Below, piece by piece: positions 45,816 to 54,875 of a DNA stretch of 64,000 nucleotides. The position numbers and the translations under genes were made by a program. Position 1 is the first letter of the stretch; each line of letters opens with the position of its first letter. Below the pieces are notes generated by a model, which did no database searches, had not been told where the DNA came from, and was given only the letters and a program-made list of their open reading frames with translations. Origin of the DNA: Thysanoteuthis rhombus (lineage: Eukaryota; Mollusca; Cephalopoda; Oegopsida; Thysanoteuthidae); NCBI GenBank assembly GCA_963457665.1, contig OY735209.1, forward strand, positions 58,315,019 to 58,379,018, given 5' to 3'.

Positions 45816-45965
45816 CCCCCGTCGAATAAATAAAGGGTTCGGTTCGTTACTTCCCCACACCTACTAGATGATACCTGATGAAGGCCATAGAGTACAATGG
45901 CCGAAACGTCGTATAAAAAACAACCAAGATGAGGATAGTCCAAATATTAATAGAAATAATAAGAG
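45815..45965 (+). mobile_element. SINE S3, second copy, inverted, head truncated
   Basis: Forward copy: TATACCCCCGTCGAATAAAT, AAAGGGTTCGGTTCGTTAC, CCACACCTACTAGATG, CCTGATGAAGGCCAT (45872-45886), loop, ATGGCCGAAACGTC (45896-45909), CAACCAAGATGAGGATAGTC (45922-45941), tail with AATATTAATAGAAATAATAAG. The stem GGCCAT/ATGGCC is six base pairs and fully paired. Its tRNA head is lost; it joins the full copy at GTCCATATGGAC. Confidence 0.7.
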
Positions 45966-46384
45966 CAATCACTTTTCATAGGATTAATAATCTCAACTAA
46001 ATCTCTACATTGTTGCAATGCACTTTGTGCTCTGTCTATTTTGGCTTCAATATAATCATTTCTTATGGAATTCTCATGGACTGTCATTAAAAGGGATTCA
46101 GTTTCTCTCTTCAGATCTTCTCTTCAGAACCATGTTCATGATGTTTCATCTGCTATTTCTTCTGTTTGTCTCCACGTATTTTTCTTTCCATTTTTGACCT
46201 CTTATTTGGAAACTGATTTTTTTTACCTTCCATCAGTTCTACTGCATCATTTGGCTATCATAATTATAATTAATTATCCGTTGCTCTACTTTATGCAGTC
46301 CTTAAAAGTTGCTAGATAGCAACACTTCTATCACTTGGTTTCCCACGTACAATCTATTGGTGTTATTTCTTGGATGCAAGGCTT

Positions 46385-47741
46385 AATGCATTGGTATCAA
46401 CTTTTTTTTCTGATCAAAATTTCAAAGTTCTCTTCTTGAGTTAGTATCACCCTGCCTTACTCATTGTCCAAACTGAAAGGGGTCAGAGTCTTTATGTAGC
46501 CTGATGAAGGAACTGCTGTATCCGCAGATGTGTTACAATATTCTGATATATACAGGGTCAACACATTGTTGATTGATAGTATCAATAACTTCTGGGATTG
46601 CCACCAAGTTGAAAGCCTTCTTAAAGTTAAGGAATGCTATTGTGAGTGGCATTTTATATTTTCATATTATATATTTATATTACTATATTCTGCAGCTTTC
46701 TCTTTTAATTGATATCCCGAATGGAGATGGTCAATGGCTGAATATCTTTCTCTGAAGTCAGCTTGTTCCCATAGTTGGTTTCCATCTAGTGCTTTGGTGA
46801 ATCAGTAAACGGTTTTTCTACCTTTTTTGAGAATTGTTTCAATGACTGCGGTCATGTATCTTCTCTTTGTTCTTTTCAGATGGTTTTGTTCAGTTCCATC
46901 GCTTTAATCTTTTTTGTTGTTGTAGGTGGTTTGAGATTTCTTTGTTTTTCATGAGATTCTTGGGATTCTGAGTATTTACTGATTGTTTGTTTGCACTTTG
47001 TTTTAAACATGTTTGTGATTTTTATTAGAGAGATTGTTATTTTGTCGTTGAATTTGTGGATGATGTTTGTATTGTTCTTTTTTGGTTTACTGAGAAGTTC
47101 ATATCTGTTTTCCAGTTTGAGCTTGTTGGGTTGGGTAACTTCTTTTGGTATGTTTAGTGGTTACAGTTTGCTGTGAAACATTTTCCTGCGTCCTTTGTTA
47201 AGAATAATTCAGATTTTACATCTCACCATTCTGTGGTAGCTTCCAAAATTGACTTGATTTGAGACCTGGGTATCTTTGACGATGTCACTCTTGTCTATTA
47301 GGATGTAGTTCAATTTGTTCTTGGTTTCATAATTGGGTCTTTCCATGTTCCTTTTCTACTCAAGAAGCTATTGATTTTGAACCTCTCTATTTCTGTATCT
47401 TGTATTCAGACTTTCTGCTGCAACTCTCATTTCCTTGTTCTGCCTGAGCTTTGAAGTCTTCCAGAATGATTTTGAAATATTTTCTGTTTTGTTTTTGTAT
47501 TGAGTTGTCTATCTCCTTGGTTGACTGTGAAGTGAGAGCGTAGACTTGAATGACGTTCAGTGTGTACCTCTTTGAGAGTTGTACGGTAAAACTGGCTTCG
47601 TGACCTGAGATAGCTTTGAATCCTACAAAGTTGTCTTTGAATTCTTCATGAATAAGAAAGCTGACTCCACTTAGTTTCCCTTTCTCTTTTCCGTAGCTAT
47701 GATGAAAATTACTGGAGATGGAGATCTCTCTGGAAAATGCT
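46385..47741 (-). mobile_element. RTE-A LINE, 5' part of the split copy (EN and RT)
   Basis: Minus strand from 47741: SSNFHHSYGKEKGKLSGVSF-like (47715-47655), LIHEEFKDNFVGFKAISGHE, ASFTVQLSKRYTLNVIQVYA (47600-47540), the LTSQSTKEIDN segment, the KYFKIILEDFKAQAEQGNE segment (the GDFNA site altered to EDFKA) near 47485-47425, then linker, and RT pieces to KDSDPFQF and VRQGDT near 46480-46440. This is a decayed copy with several frame changes. It breaks off where the R4-like LINE begins and resumes at 43690. Confidence 0.75.
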
Positions 47742-48080
47742 GAACTACCATAGCCACTAATGGTGGCAAAGAATATTATCCTTTTTTTTATCTCTGGTGT
47801 TTTTGTGTGGTCTAGATTTGAAAATTGGCATCAGTACTCGACTAGCTCCCTTTAACAAATGCTTTTTTTTATTTTTGCAAAAAAACCCCGTTTTTTCCCC
47901 TTTTGGGGCATTATTTTGACGGATTCATAAATATCAAGACTCTACAATTTAGATGTTTCTAGGTGTTTTATTTATTCTATTTTAGATGGTTTCCAGTAGA
48001 AAATGCCAGTGATGTTACAAACGGAATTTATTCCGACCATATCTATTCTCTGATGGAATTTTTTATACACCTGGAGATGT
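47742..48080 (+). repeat. Dispersed repeat family X, about 340 bp
   Basis: It begins at the RTE-A edge with ATAGCCACTAATGGTGGCAAAG, then TATCCTTTTTTTTATC, TTGAAAATTGGCATC, CATTATTTTGACGGATTC, TAGATGTTTCTAGGTG, GGAATTTATTCCGACC and CTGATGGAATTTTTTA. The copies at 48770 and 59870 match in reverse. The + frame 47963-48154 (FPVENASDVTNGIYSDHIYS) is mirrored by VENTIDVIKRIHSDHIYS in the 59870 copy, so a short protein-like frame is shared, possibly by descent from a coding element. Confidence 0.65.
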
Positions 48081-48179
48081 TTGAAGAATTAACCAACCAA
48101 AACAAAATGATGAAGATGACAAAGATGTGGATGACAGTGCACAAAAATCATTGAATTACAACATTACCACCTCTCTGAA

Positions 48180-48770
48180 TTTTAGAGAAAAAAAAGGAAA
48201 TATGAAGGGAAAGAGTTAACCTTGGAACTGAGTAATATAAAACCTGACACAAACAAGCGAGACACATGCTGTTCTACTCAACCTGCAGTGAGTTTAATGA
48301 GGATTAAGCAATCAAATATGGCTACCAAAATAAAAAATAAAAAGATAAAATCCAAGATACAATTTAAAAAGCAGCAACAGATTTAAGATTAGATTGACAA
48401 GACCATTAGTAATCTGTGATCTGCACTTAAAGGAGATGTTTGTGAAGTTTTCCACAAATAAATATCGATTAATCAAGAAAACTCAAGTCTCAGACGAAGA
48501 TTATCAAGGAGCAACTAATGATATTCTGTAATCTCTGAATCATTCAAAAATTGTGCAAACACTTGGGGACGCCCTGATCATTCATTTGTTTTTAATGACT
48601 CAAATTGAATTGAAGAGCTGAAATACACAAGATCCAGCAAAAATATTTATTAGAAAAAAATATAAAAACTGTAACTATAATATCAAATTAATAAAGCTTT
48701 GAAAAGCATCCAACAAGTTTTTCAATGTCATTACAATAATTTGTCATCAAAGTCAAAAATTCATCAAAAT
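48180..48770. other. No gene seen; spacer between inverted X copies
   Basis: AT-rich anonymous sequence with no recognised element. Confidence 0.45.
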
Positions 48771-49105
48771 CATATGAAAAAAATTTCATTGAAGAATAAA
48801 TATAGTCAGAATGAATTCTATTTATGATATCATGGGTGTTTTCCACAGTAAAACTTATGAAATAGAGTAAAATAAACCATCAAATTTATCGAGAATCTAG
48901 ATGTAATTAACAAGCCCGTCAAAATAAGGCCCCAAAAATTCAAAAAAGTTTTTTTTCAAAAAATCAAAAAGCATTTTTAGATAGGATGTAGTGGAGCATA
49001 GATGCCAATTTTCAGGTCTGTAAACAAAACAGTATGGCCAGAAGTGCTGGAACACATGAACACATGCTCAGATAAAAAAGGATAGAGCTCTTTGCCACAT
49101 TTGGT
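48770..49105 (-). repeat. Dispersed repeat family X copy, inverted
   Basis: On the minus strand it runs GCCACCAAATGTGGCAAAG, GCTCTATCCTTTTTTATC, CTGAAAATTGGCATC, TTATTTTGACGGGC, ACATCTAGATTCTCG, GTGGAAAACACCC, GACTATATTTATTC. Together with 47742-48080 it makes a long inverted pair with a spacer of about 690 bp. Confidence 0.65.
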
Positions 49106-49149
49106 GGCTATAGTTGTTCAATAAAAATCAATGTCATTATCAGCCATTA

Positions 49150-50090
49150 TAAGTCCACAGCTGGACAAAGGCCTTCCCCATCTCCTTCCATGATGACTGT
49201 GGTTGTGCTGATCTCTGCCATGTCTACTGGCTGACCTGTCTATCTCATCTACTGATTTTGTATCTTGTGTTTTCCTAATGCATTTACAGTCCTATGGGCT
49301 CCAATGGTTATCCGTTTATTCTATCTATTATCATTTCTTCTTGCTAGGTTTCCTGCCCATTTCCATTTTTGTATAATATCTTTCATCCTAGTCCTCCCTT
49401 GCATCCATGTTGATCTTTTTTTATCTCTTAAAGTTAAGCCTTGCGCTGCTCTTTCCATGGCTCCCTTTGCAATTCTAAAATGGTTCCCAGTTTGTTTTGT
49501 TAATTTCCCTGTTTCGCATCCATAATTCCTAGCTGGTATTATGCATTCATTGTATATGTTACATTAAGCACATTTGCAAGGTGCTAACCAATATGTCTCT
49601 ATTCATACCAAATGCTTTTCAGGCCAAATGGTATGCATCATTTTGCTTTGCTTTCATGATCTTCCTCTAGTTTTATTAGCTGGCCTCGGTAAACGTACTC
49701 GTCAGCCACTTCTAAAGCCCCACCCTCTATTCTTATGGTCTTTTAGGGGGACATACTGTTGTTTTTGTTCTGTTCATCTTTAATCCTTTTTTTTTTACAC
49801 TCCCTTTTTAGATCACCCAACATGTTTTGTAATTCTTCCATTGTTTCTGGCACCCTGGAAATGTCACCAACAAATTTCAAGTTGTTAAGATATTCTGCGG
49901 CTATGTTTACTCCCGTTCCTTCCTATTCAGTCTTTCAATGCTTTCCGTAAATAGTTCGGGTGATTTTGTATTCTCCTGTCTCACTCTCTTTTTTGTCTCC
50001 ATCTTGTTTGTATCTTTATCGAGTCTAATTATTGCACTGCTATTTCCATAAATGTTCTAAATAACTTGTATGTAATTCTTGTGGACACCT
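49150..50090 (-). mobile_element. Second RTE-like LINE lineage (RTE-B), 5'-truncated
   Basis: Minus strand from 50000: ESPELFTESIERLNRK-like, AAEYLNNLKFVGDISRVPE (the FADD box altered to FVGD) near 49895-49840, MEELQNMLGDLKRECKKKG, LKMNRTKTTV, IRIEGGALEVADEYVYRGQL near 49730-49670, then NECIIPARNYGCETGKLTKQ near 49545-49490, GAMERAAQGLTLRDKKRSTW near 49460-49400, KWKWAGNLARRNDNR near 49375-49330 and DEIDRSASRHGR near 49250-49210. This order matches RT palm, thumb and C-terminal regions of RTE-type LINEs of insects and molluscs as I remember them. The sequence differs clearly from RTE-A. Frames are broken. + frames here are shadows. Confidence 0.8.
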
Positions 50091-50099
50091 TGTTCTCGC

Positions 50100-50515
50100 A
50101 TCGAGATGGAGACCACAAAGGTCAAACAGTAGCTTGTTGCATTCATAAGACTTTTCAGTCAGTTGATGTATCATAAACAAACAGAAAAGTGAAAAATGGA
50201 TCCATATATTCATGAAATAGTATGAACTGAGAATATATACCCACTTCTATTTCACAAATATAAGGATCCATTTTTCTCCCTACGCTTTCTTCATAATTTT
50301 AGATACTTACCATTTGTGCTCATGTGGTATGTCATTATGGTGTGACATTATTTACTTGACAAAACAAACTTTTCAATATCATCAAAAATTACTACTTTGA
50401 CAAAGCCAAAAGTTAAAAGATGAAACATGTTACTATGATACATTTGATTTAAATACTAACATTTTCTTTATTGTCAAACTTAATTATATAGTCAGATATC
50501 AGACATCATATCCAC
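50100..50515. other. No gene seen
   Basis: Anonymous AT-rich sequence between RTE-B and an S1 copy. Confidence 0.45.
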
Positions 50516-50556
50516 AAACATATATATATATATATGCATATATATCATGATTAATG

Positions 50557-50875
50557 CTCCCTTATTCAGGGTTGAGCACTCTTTAAGTGAGGTAACTCTT
50601 TCATTATAAGCTTATGCAATGCTCTTCCAACGTAGGAATAGATGGTCGATGAGGAATTATGCGTGATTGAATATATCGTTCAAAATTCAACCTTACTGAC
50701 CATCCAGTTCTGTGAAGGGCAGAGGTAATATGCCAGCCTCTGTGTCTGAAGCAAAGGTTTCGATCCTACCTTGTGGTACTGGATAGGATAATAGATAGTC
50801 TATAGCCACACTGAAGAGTTGTAATACAACAAAACAGCTGTCTGTGGATGACACAATTATTTAATTATAATTAAA
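50557..50875 (+). mobile_element. SINE family S1 copy, well-preserved
   Basis: Leader CTTATTCAGGGTTGAGCAC ... TTTAAGTGAGGTAAC ... TGCAATGCTCTTCC, tRNA-like head with A-box-like GTGAAGGGCAGAGG near 50711 and B box AAGGTTTCGATCC near 50754, then ATAGTCTATAGCCACACTG and ACAACAAAACAGCTGTCTG. It ends at GACACAATTATTTAATT, with TA repeats following at 50875-50908. A TA tract (50519-50535) also precedes it. Confidence 0.8.
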
Positions 50876-50909
<34 letters not shown>

Positions 50910-51272
50910 AAATTACAGAAAAGAAAGAGGATTTTTTATCTGTTGGTGGTAATATTTAATCACAGTACTCAATATTAATCATAGTAAATAGGGCTAATAA
51001 TAAATTAATTACAGCTATAAGAAGGAAAAATTTGGTGGATGCTAGCATTCTATACCTCTGCTATCTCCAGCTCCAGAATACGGTTTATTTATATTTATAT
51101 ATATGGATAGATGGGATACATTATTCTAGTCTATCCCACTCTGGCAAAAATCATCTTTGCCAACAATGTTTTCATTTAATGTTATAAATGTATATTTCAT
51201 CTTCGGTGTAATGCTAGTTTTGTCCAATTGTTTGTTATAGAAATCAATTTGTTATAAAAAGCGGGCTCGTAT

Positions 51273-51497
51273 CTATTTTCTAGTGACCTTTTTAATTATT
51301 TCTTTGTAGTGAGGGTCGTGCGTCTCTAATTTATCAACATTGATTTTCATTGAGTGAGGGATACAGGCCTTGAATTTGCCAATAAAGTGTTTTTTAGATT
51401 TCATGTGATCAGTTGTCATTGTGGTAGGGTAAGGACCTCTGCCACCAGATGTATTTTCTTTACTGACAACCAAGAATAACCAATCAAACCATTCAAT
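51273..51497 (-). CDS. Protein-like 74-codon frame, possible terminal exon, unidentified
   Basis: The frame is open from just after a TAA (51498-51500) to a stop at 51273. Translation includes SKENTSGGRGPYP, TTMTTDHMKSKKHF, IGKFKACIPHSMKIN and VDKLETHDPHYKEIIKK, a varied hydrophilic composition unlike frames from simple repeats. An acceptor-like GGTTATTCTTGGTTGTCAG lies inside the 5' part, so an exon could start at about 51463. AATAAA occurs on this strand about 190 bp beyond the stop (near 51088). I recognise no family. It might equally be a relic of a transposon ORF. Confidence 0.3.
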   Translation of the reverse strand: MEWFDWLFLVVSKENTSGGRGPYPTTMTTDHMKSKKHFIGKFKACIPHSMKINVDKLETHDPHYKEIIKKVTRK

Positions 51498-52161
51498 TTA
51501 TGTATATACCCATCTTTTTTGTTTTATCTACACAAAAAGAAAAGTATTTTATTTATTCAGATATCATTCAAAAATTTTTCCGTGAATTGGTTGGGGTGAG
51601 TTAGAAAATACTATCCAATTGAGAGAACTTATAGAAATTTCAACCTTGGTTCGATGCGGCATTTTATCATAGATTGTAAAAGAAGTGTCTGTGTCTCAAA
51701 GTTTGTAAAATTAGTAAACGAATTGTTGGTCGTGGATAAAAACTTTCTGTTATTGTACTTTCTGTTTTTTCTAATTGATTTCCAATGATAAATCATATGA
51801 TAATATTTTCTATCATAAATGATATAAAAAGTAATGTTCGTAACACTGTCAGCAGCTCAATTTGTTCGAGTTTTTTTTTTGTTGATTTTGAATACTAAAT
51901 CATCTGATAATATTTTCTAATCCACCCAAACCAGTATTTTTACAGTAAAATTAATTGATATCACTTGGACTAATTCTATCATTAGGAGATTTATTTGATG
52001 AGATTATTCTCTTGGCTTTTTAAGCTTTACTCTTTTGATAAAAAAAGTTTTTGATTGATAATCTGGATGAATAAGTCAAAAGCTTCAAACAATAGACTAG
52101 TGAGTGATGTTGCAAAATAGTTAAAATACAAAAAAACTGAGTCACAGCAATCATTTACTGA

Positions 52162-52407
52162 TTTTTGAAAAGTCAAAATGAGAGGATTGTAAATGAATTA
52201 AATGAAAAATTGCCCTTCGTGAAGAAAAAAAAAAGAAAACAAAACATTAAAATTAGCTACAAACAATTTTGCACGGTTGAAGTATCAGATTTGAAGCCAG
52301 AAGCAATTTCGGAATTTGTGGATAAACAAGAAGAAAAAGTTGAATTTAATCCCAAAAGAGCTAGATTAGCTATACAGTTCAAAAGTGAGACACTGGGACA
52401 GAAATAG
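52162..52407 (+). CDS. Protein-like 80-codon frame, unidentified fragment
   Basis: Open from after a TGA (52159-52161) to TAG at 52405-52407. It reads SQNERIVNELNEKLPFVKK, then KQNIKISYKQFCTVEVSDL, then KPEAISEFVDKQEEKVEF, then NPKRARLAIQFKSETLGQK. The composition is protein-like, with alternating charged and hydrophobic residues, despite AT-rich DNA. There is no ATG at its edge (the first codon candidates are TTG, and an internal ATG lies out of frame), so if genuine it is an exon or pseudogene piece. No convincing acceptor is visible. Family unknown. Confidence 0.3.
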   Translation, partial: FLKSQNERIVNELNEKLPFVKKKKRKQNIKISYKQFCTVEVSDLKPEAISEFVDKQEEKVEFNPKRARLAIQFKSETLGQK

Positions 52408-52501
52408 GAAGAGATATGAACACTTATTCAATATACAATACACAGAAACACACACATCATGAAAGAAATCTCCCCATCTATATAACCATATGTATCTATA
52501 C

Positions 52502-52888
52502 CAATTTCTCCCTCTTCCCCTCTGTCTGTCTGTCTATCTCTCTCTCTCACACACATATATATATATATATATATACTCTTTCTTTCTCTCCCTCTTCCCC
52601 TCTGTCTGTCTGTCTGTCTATCTCTCTCTCTCACACACACATATATATATATACTCTTTCTTTCTCTCCCTCTTCCCCTCTGTCTGTCTGTTTGTCTGTC
52701 TGTCTCTCTCACACACATATATATATATATACTCTTTCTTTCTCTCCCTCTTCCCCTCTGTCTGTCTGTCTGTCTATCTCTCTCTCTCACATATATATAT
52801 ACTCTTTCTCTCTCTCCCTCTTCCCCTCTCTCTGTCTGCTTGTCTGTCTGTCTCTCTCTCTCTCTCTCACACACATATATATATATAC
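52502..52888. repeat. Compound minisatellite, five units of about 70-86 bp
   Basis: Each unit reads CTCTTTCTTTCTCTCCCTC, TTCCCCTCTGTCTGTCTG, TCTATCTCTCTCTCTCAC, then ACAC and a TA run. Units begin near 52502, 52575, 52655, 52732 and 52801. Unit length varies through the CT, CA and TA runs. Open frames of about 160 codons on both strands are repeat translations. Confidence 0.95.
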
Positions 52889-52910
52889 AGATGGTGGGCA
52901 ATTTTATTGA

Positions 52911-53559
52911 CAATGAGAAAAAACTCAGATTGGGTGAATAGGTATTTATTCATGCACTGATAAATACCATGCTCTTCAGGCATAGGTATGTAGATGTATT
53001 ATATGTGTAATTCAGTACGGATACTGTGTCTGATCTAGCCATGGCTGTGTGCATACAAACGGTGCACCAGCAGGACGTCTTCTTTTATGTCGCTGCACAC
53101 TATTTATAAGGCTACACATTGCATAGTCATACTGCAATGTGATTGTATTTATCTGCACTATGCTTTCAGATACACTTGTATGATCATACGTGTATGGGCT
53201 ACACAGTCAAATATGCATACATAAGTATAACTGACCTCCCTAGGTACACATGTACAACTTACACATGCACAGAGGGCATAAATTCCCTTCAAACTGAAAA
53301 TTGAGAAGAACCAACCTTAATCACACCCTTACACTTACACCCATCTAACATAGATAGCATAATGAGTTATATGATATCTCACTCCAACGCAGAGCCCAGC
53401 TATCCATCCACAGACAACCTCACATACACTCCCAACCAAGAAAACTCCAGTTCTCTTCATTTTCTCTTCATTTCTCCATCTCCCTGATGATATGGGGGTC
53501 ACTCCCTAGGAAACATCTGTGAATAAATACCTATTCACCCAGTCTGTGTTTTCCTCTTG
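52911..53559. mobile_element. MITE-like element with about 41-bp terminal inverted repeats
   Basis: The left end (52911-52951) and the reverse complement of the right end (53520-53559) share ACTCAGATTGGGTGAATAGG (right: ACACAGACTGGGTGAATAGG) and TATTTATTCA. The internal 570 bp has no ORF and is rich in TACAC/ACAC words. Non-coding length with matched inverted ends is typical of non-autonomous DNA transposons. I did not find a clear target-site duplication; the left end abuts a minisatellite, which obscures it. The superfamily cannot be assigned. Confidence 0.65.
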
Positions 53560-53589
53560 GTCTATGATAATGTTCATTTCTTGGAATGG

Positions 53590-53985
53590 GGACACAATGG
53601 GATAGGATAGCTAGAGAATACCCAAGTAACCTTAGATTTGCTGTCAGTATTGTCCTCTTTGCTGAGAACCTGAATAATGTAAGACAAACTAAATGATCTC
53701 AGCAAGAAAGTTGGCTCCCACATGAACTTCAGCAAAACAAATGTCTTGTACAATGAAGATGTTGGGGACAAAAACACACCAATCAAAATCGAAAATGCCG
53801 AGCTGGAGAAAGTAGACAATTCCATATACCAAGGACAGCGAAGCTCCATGAAGTTATCAAAAGAAGAAGAAATCAAGTAAAGAATCACACTGGGTTGGCA
53901 AGCTTTCAGTAGAGCAAACTCAACTTTTAATAACAAGAAAATCCTACTAGTCCTGAAAAGAATGGTGCACAATCAATGTTTTGTA
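53590..53985 (+). mobile_element. RTE-A LINE fragment (RT palm to thumb)
   Basis: Matches the first copy at 1597-1970. NLRFAVSIVLFAEN (53630 onward) corresponds to NLRFADDIALFAEN with both catalytic aspartates lost. Then VGSHMNFSKTNVLYNEDVGD, IKIENAELEKVDNSIYQGQ, KQRITLGWQAFSRANSTF-like and RMVHNQCF pieces follow in shifting frames. Both ends are truncated. The minus frame 53574-53972 is a shadow. Confidence 0.8.
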
Positions 53986-53989
53986 CAAT

Positions 53990-54165
53990 GACCCGTCATT
54001 ACACGGTTAATTTATCACTTAGCCTTGATATTGTAAATATAATGAACAATTAAAGAAAATGGGGCTGCAACAGGATTCAAACTTTCGACTTACGACTTTG
54101 ACAAGGTTGCTGCTTTGACGTAGCAATGCTGTTACCATTGAACTAAATAGCCTCCGCTGATGCAA
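53990..54165 (-). mobile_element. SINE family S2 copy with tRNA-like head
   Basis: Minus strand: GGCTATTTAGTTCAATGG (A box) near 54153-54136, then GTCGAAAGTTTGAATCC (B box AGTTTGAATCC) near 54096-54080, followed by GCAGCCCCATTTTCTTTAA and ATTAACCGTGTAATGACGGG. This copy defines the family head. A forward S2 tail at 54220-54320 follows it. Confidence 0.75.
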
Positions 54166-54189
54166 TGGCCAAATAACTGCCTCCATCTT

Positions 54190-54325
54190 GAATTCTCATC
54201 TCATTAATTCTTGGTCTATTCTTTCTTGATCATTTCAAATAAGTTTCTATATAATATAAGACAATTTATAATCATTCTGTTGGGTCATATATGTACATTT
54301 CTTAATATGTAGCTGTTGTATCGAA
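54190..54325 (+). mobile_element. S2 SINE tail, forward
   Basis: GATCATTTCAAATAAGTTTC, ATAAGACAATTTATAATC, then ATTCTGTTGGGTCATATATG and ATTTCTTAATATG. It lacks the head and faces the copy at 53990-54165. Confidence 0.6.
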
Positions 54326-54531
54326 ATCAATTATCAAATATGTGTGTAATACATAATTTATATTCATTTATTTCATTGTATTGGTCTATTTTCAATCAAT
54401 ATTGTGCTCTGGATTTTTAAAGACAATAGCAAAAAGTATTCCCTGAATATTCTCATTTGTAAAATAAACTTTCCAAATTGTCTGTTTGATCTGATACTAT
54501 TGAATGAATTATAGTACTCATCCATACACTG

Positions 54532-54535
<4 letters not shown>

Positions 54536-54580
<45 letters not shown>
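54536..54580. repeat. (TA)n microsatellite at S2 end
   Basis: A TA run ending at AAATTGCATTGTGTCATATG, beside the reverse S2 copy at 54600-54775. Confidence 0.9.
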
Positions 54581-54584
<4 letters not shown>

Positions 54585-54599
54585 TGCATTGTGTCATAT

Positions 54600-54775
54600 G
54601 AAACTACATTTAAATTGATCTCCTGTTATTACACAGTGAATGTATCATTTGGCCTAGACAATGTAAATAAAATGAATATCAAAGAGAATGGTGCTATTGC
54701 AGGAATCAAATCTCCAACTGATAGGGTAGCTGCTTCAACATAGCATTGCTCTTAGCATTGAGCTAAACAGCTACC
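54600..54775 (-). mobile_element. SINE family S2 copy, tRNA-headed
   Basis: Minus strand: TAGCTGTTTAGCTCAATGC (A-box-like) near 54772-54754, GGAGATTTGATTCC (B-box-like) near 54716-54703, then TTCTCTTTGATATTCATTTT and GGCCAAATGATACATTCAC. The TA run at 54536-54580 lies on its 3' side. Confidence 0.7.
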
Positions 54776-54875
54776 AGTAATGCAAAGGTCAATATAACTG
54801 TTTTAACTCAAAATTATCATTTTGCTTATTCAACGTCTATATATGCTCTATTTGTTTTTTTTAAAGTGACAATTA

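Larger units (their letters stand above)
44230..46310 (-). mobile_element. LINE of another lineage (R4/Dong-like?), nested in RTE-A
   Basis: The minus strand reads, from the 5' side, ETESLLMTVHENSIRNDYI then EAKIDRAQSALQQCRD (about 46110-45990). After an S3 insertion it continues LWEMYKQLGFHHENQR then DPEAIIENEQRHETLKF (about 44850-44710), and RELKLLWKMKATFVT ... HYWHTCNNS ... ECARVLW (44344-44604). These match, from memory, the C-terminal region of LINE proteins with a cysteine knuckle and an ARELKKLWNMK-type ending. The 3' tail is an (AAT)n run, seen as ATT at 44257-44315 on the + strand. Clade is uncertain. The copy is broken and 5'-truncated. Confidence 0.65.

Noticed and set aside
46495-46560. 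CCTGATGAAGG inside the split RTE-A copy, resembling the hammerhead core
   Set aside because: It aligns with ordinary RTE-A coding sequence (compare 1440-1500) and lacks a GAAAC partner after a stem.
52428-52960. Frames of about 160 codons on both strands
   Set aside because: They are translations of the compound minisatellite at 52502-52888.
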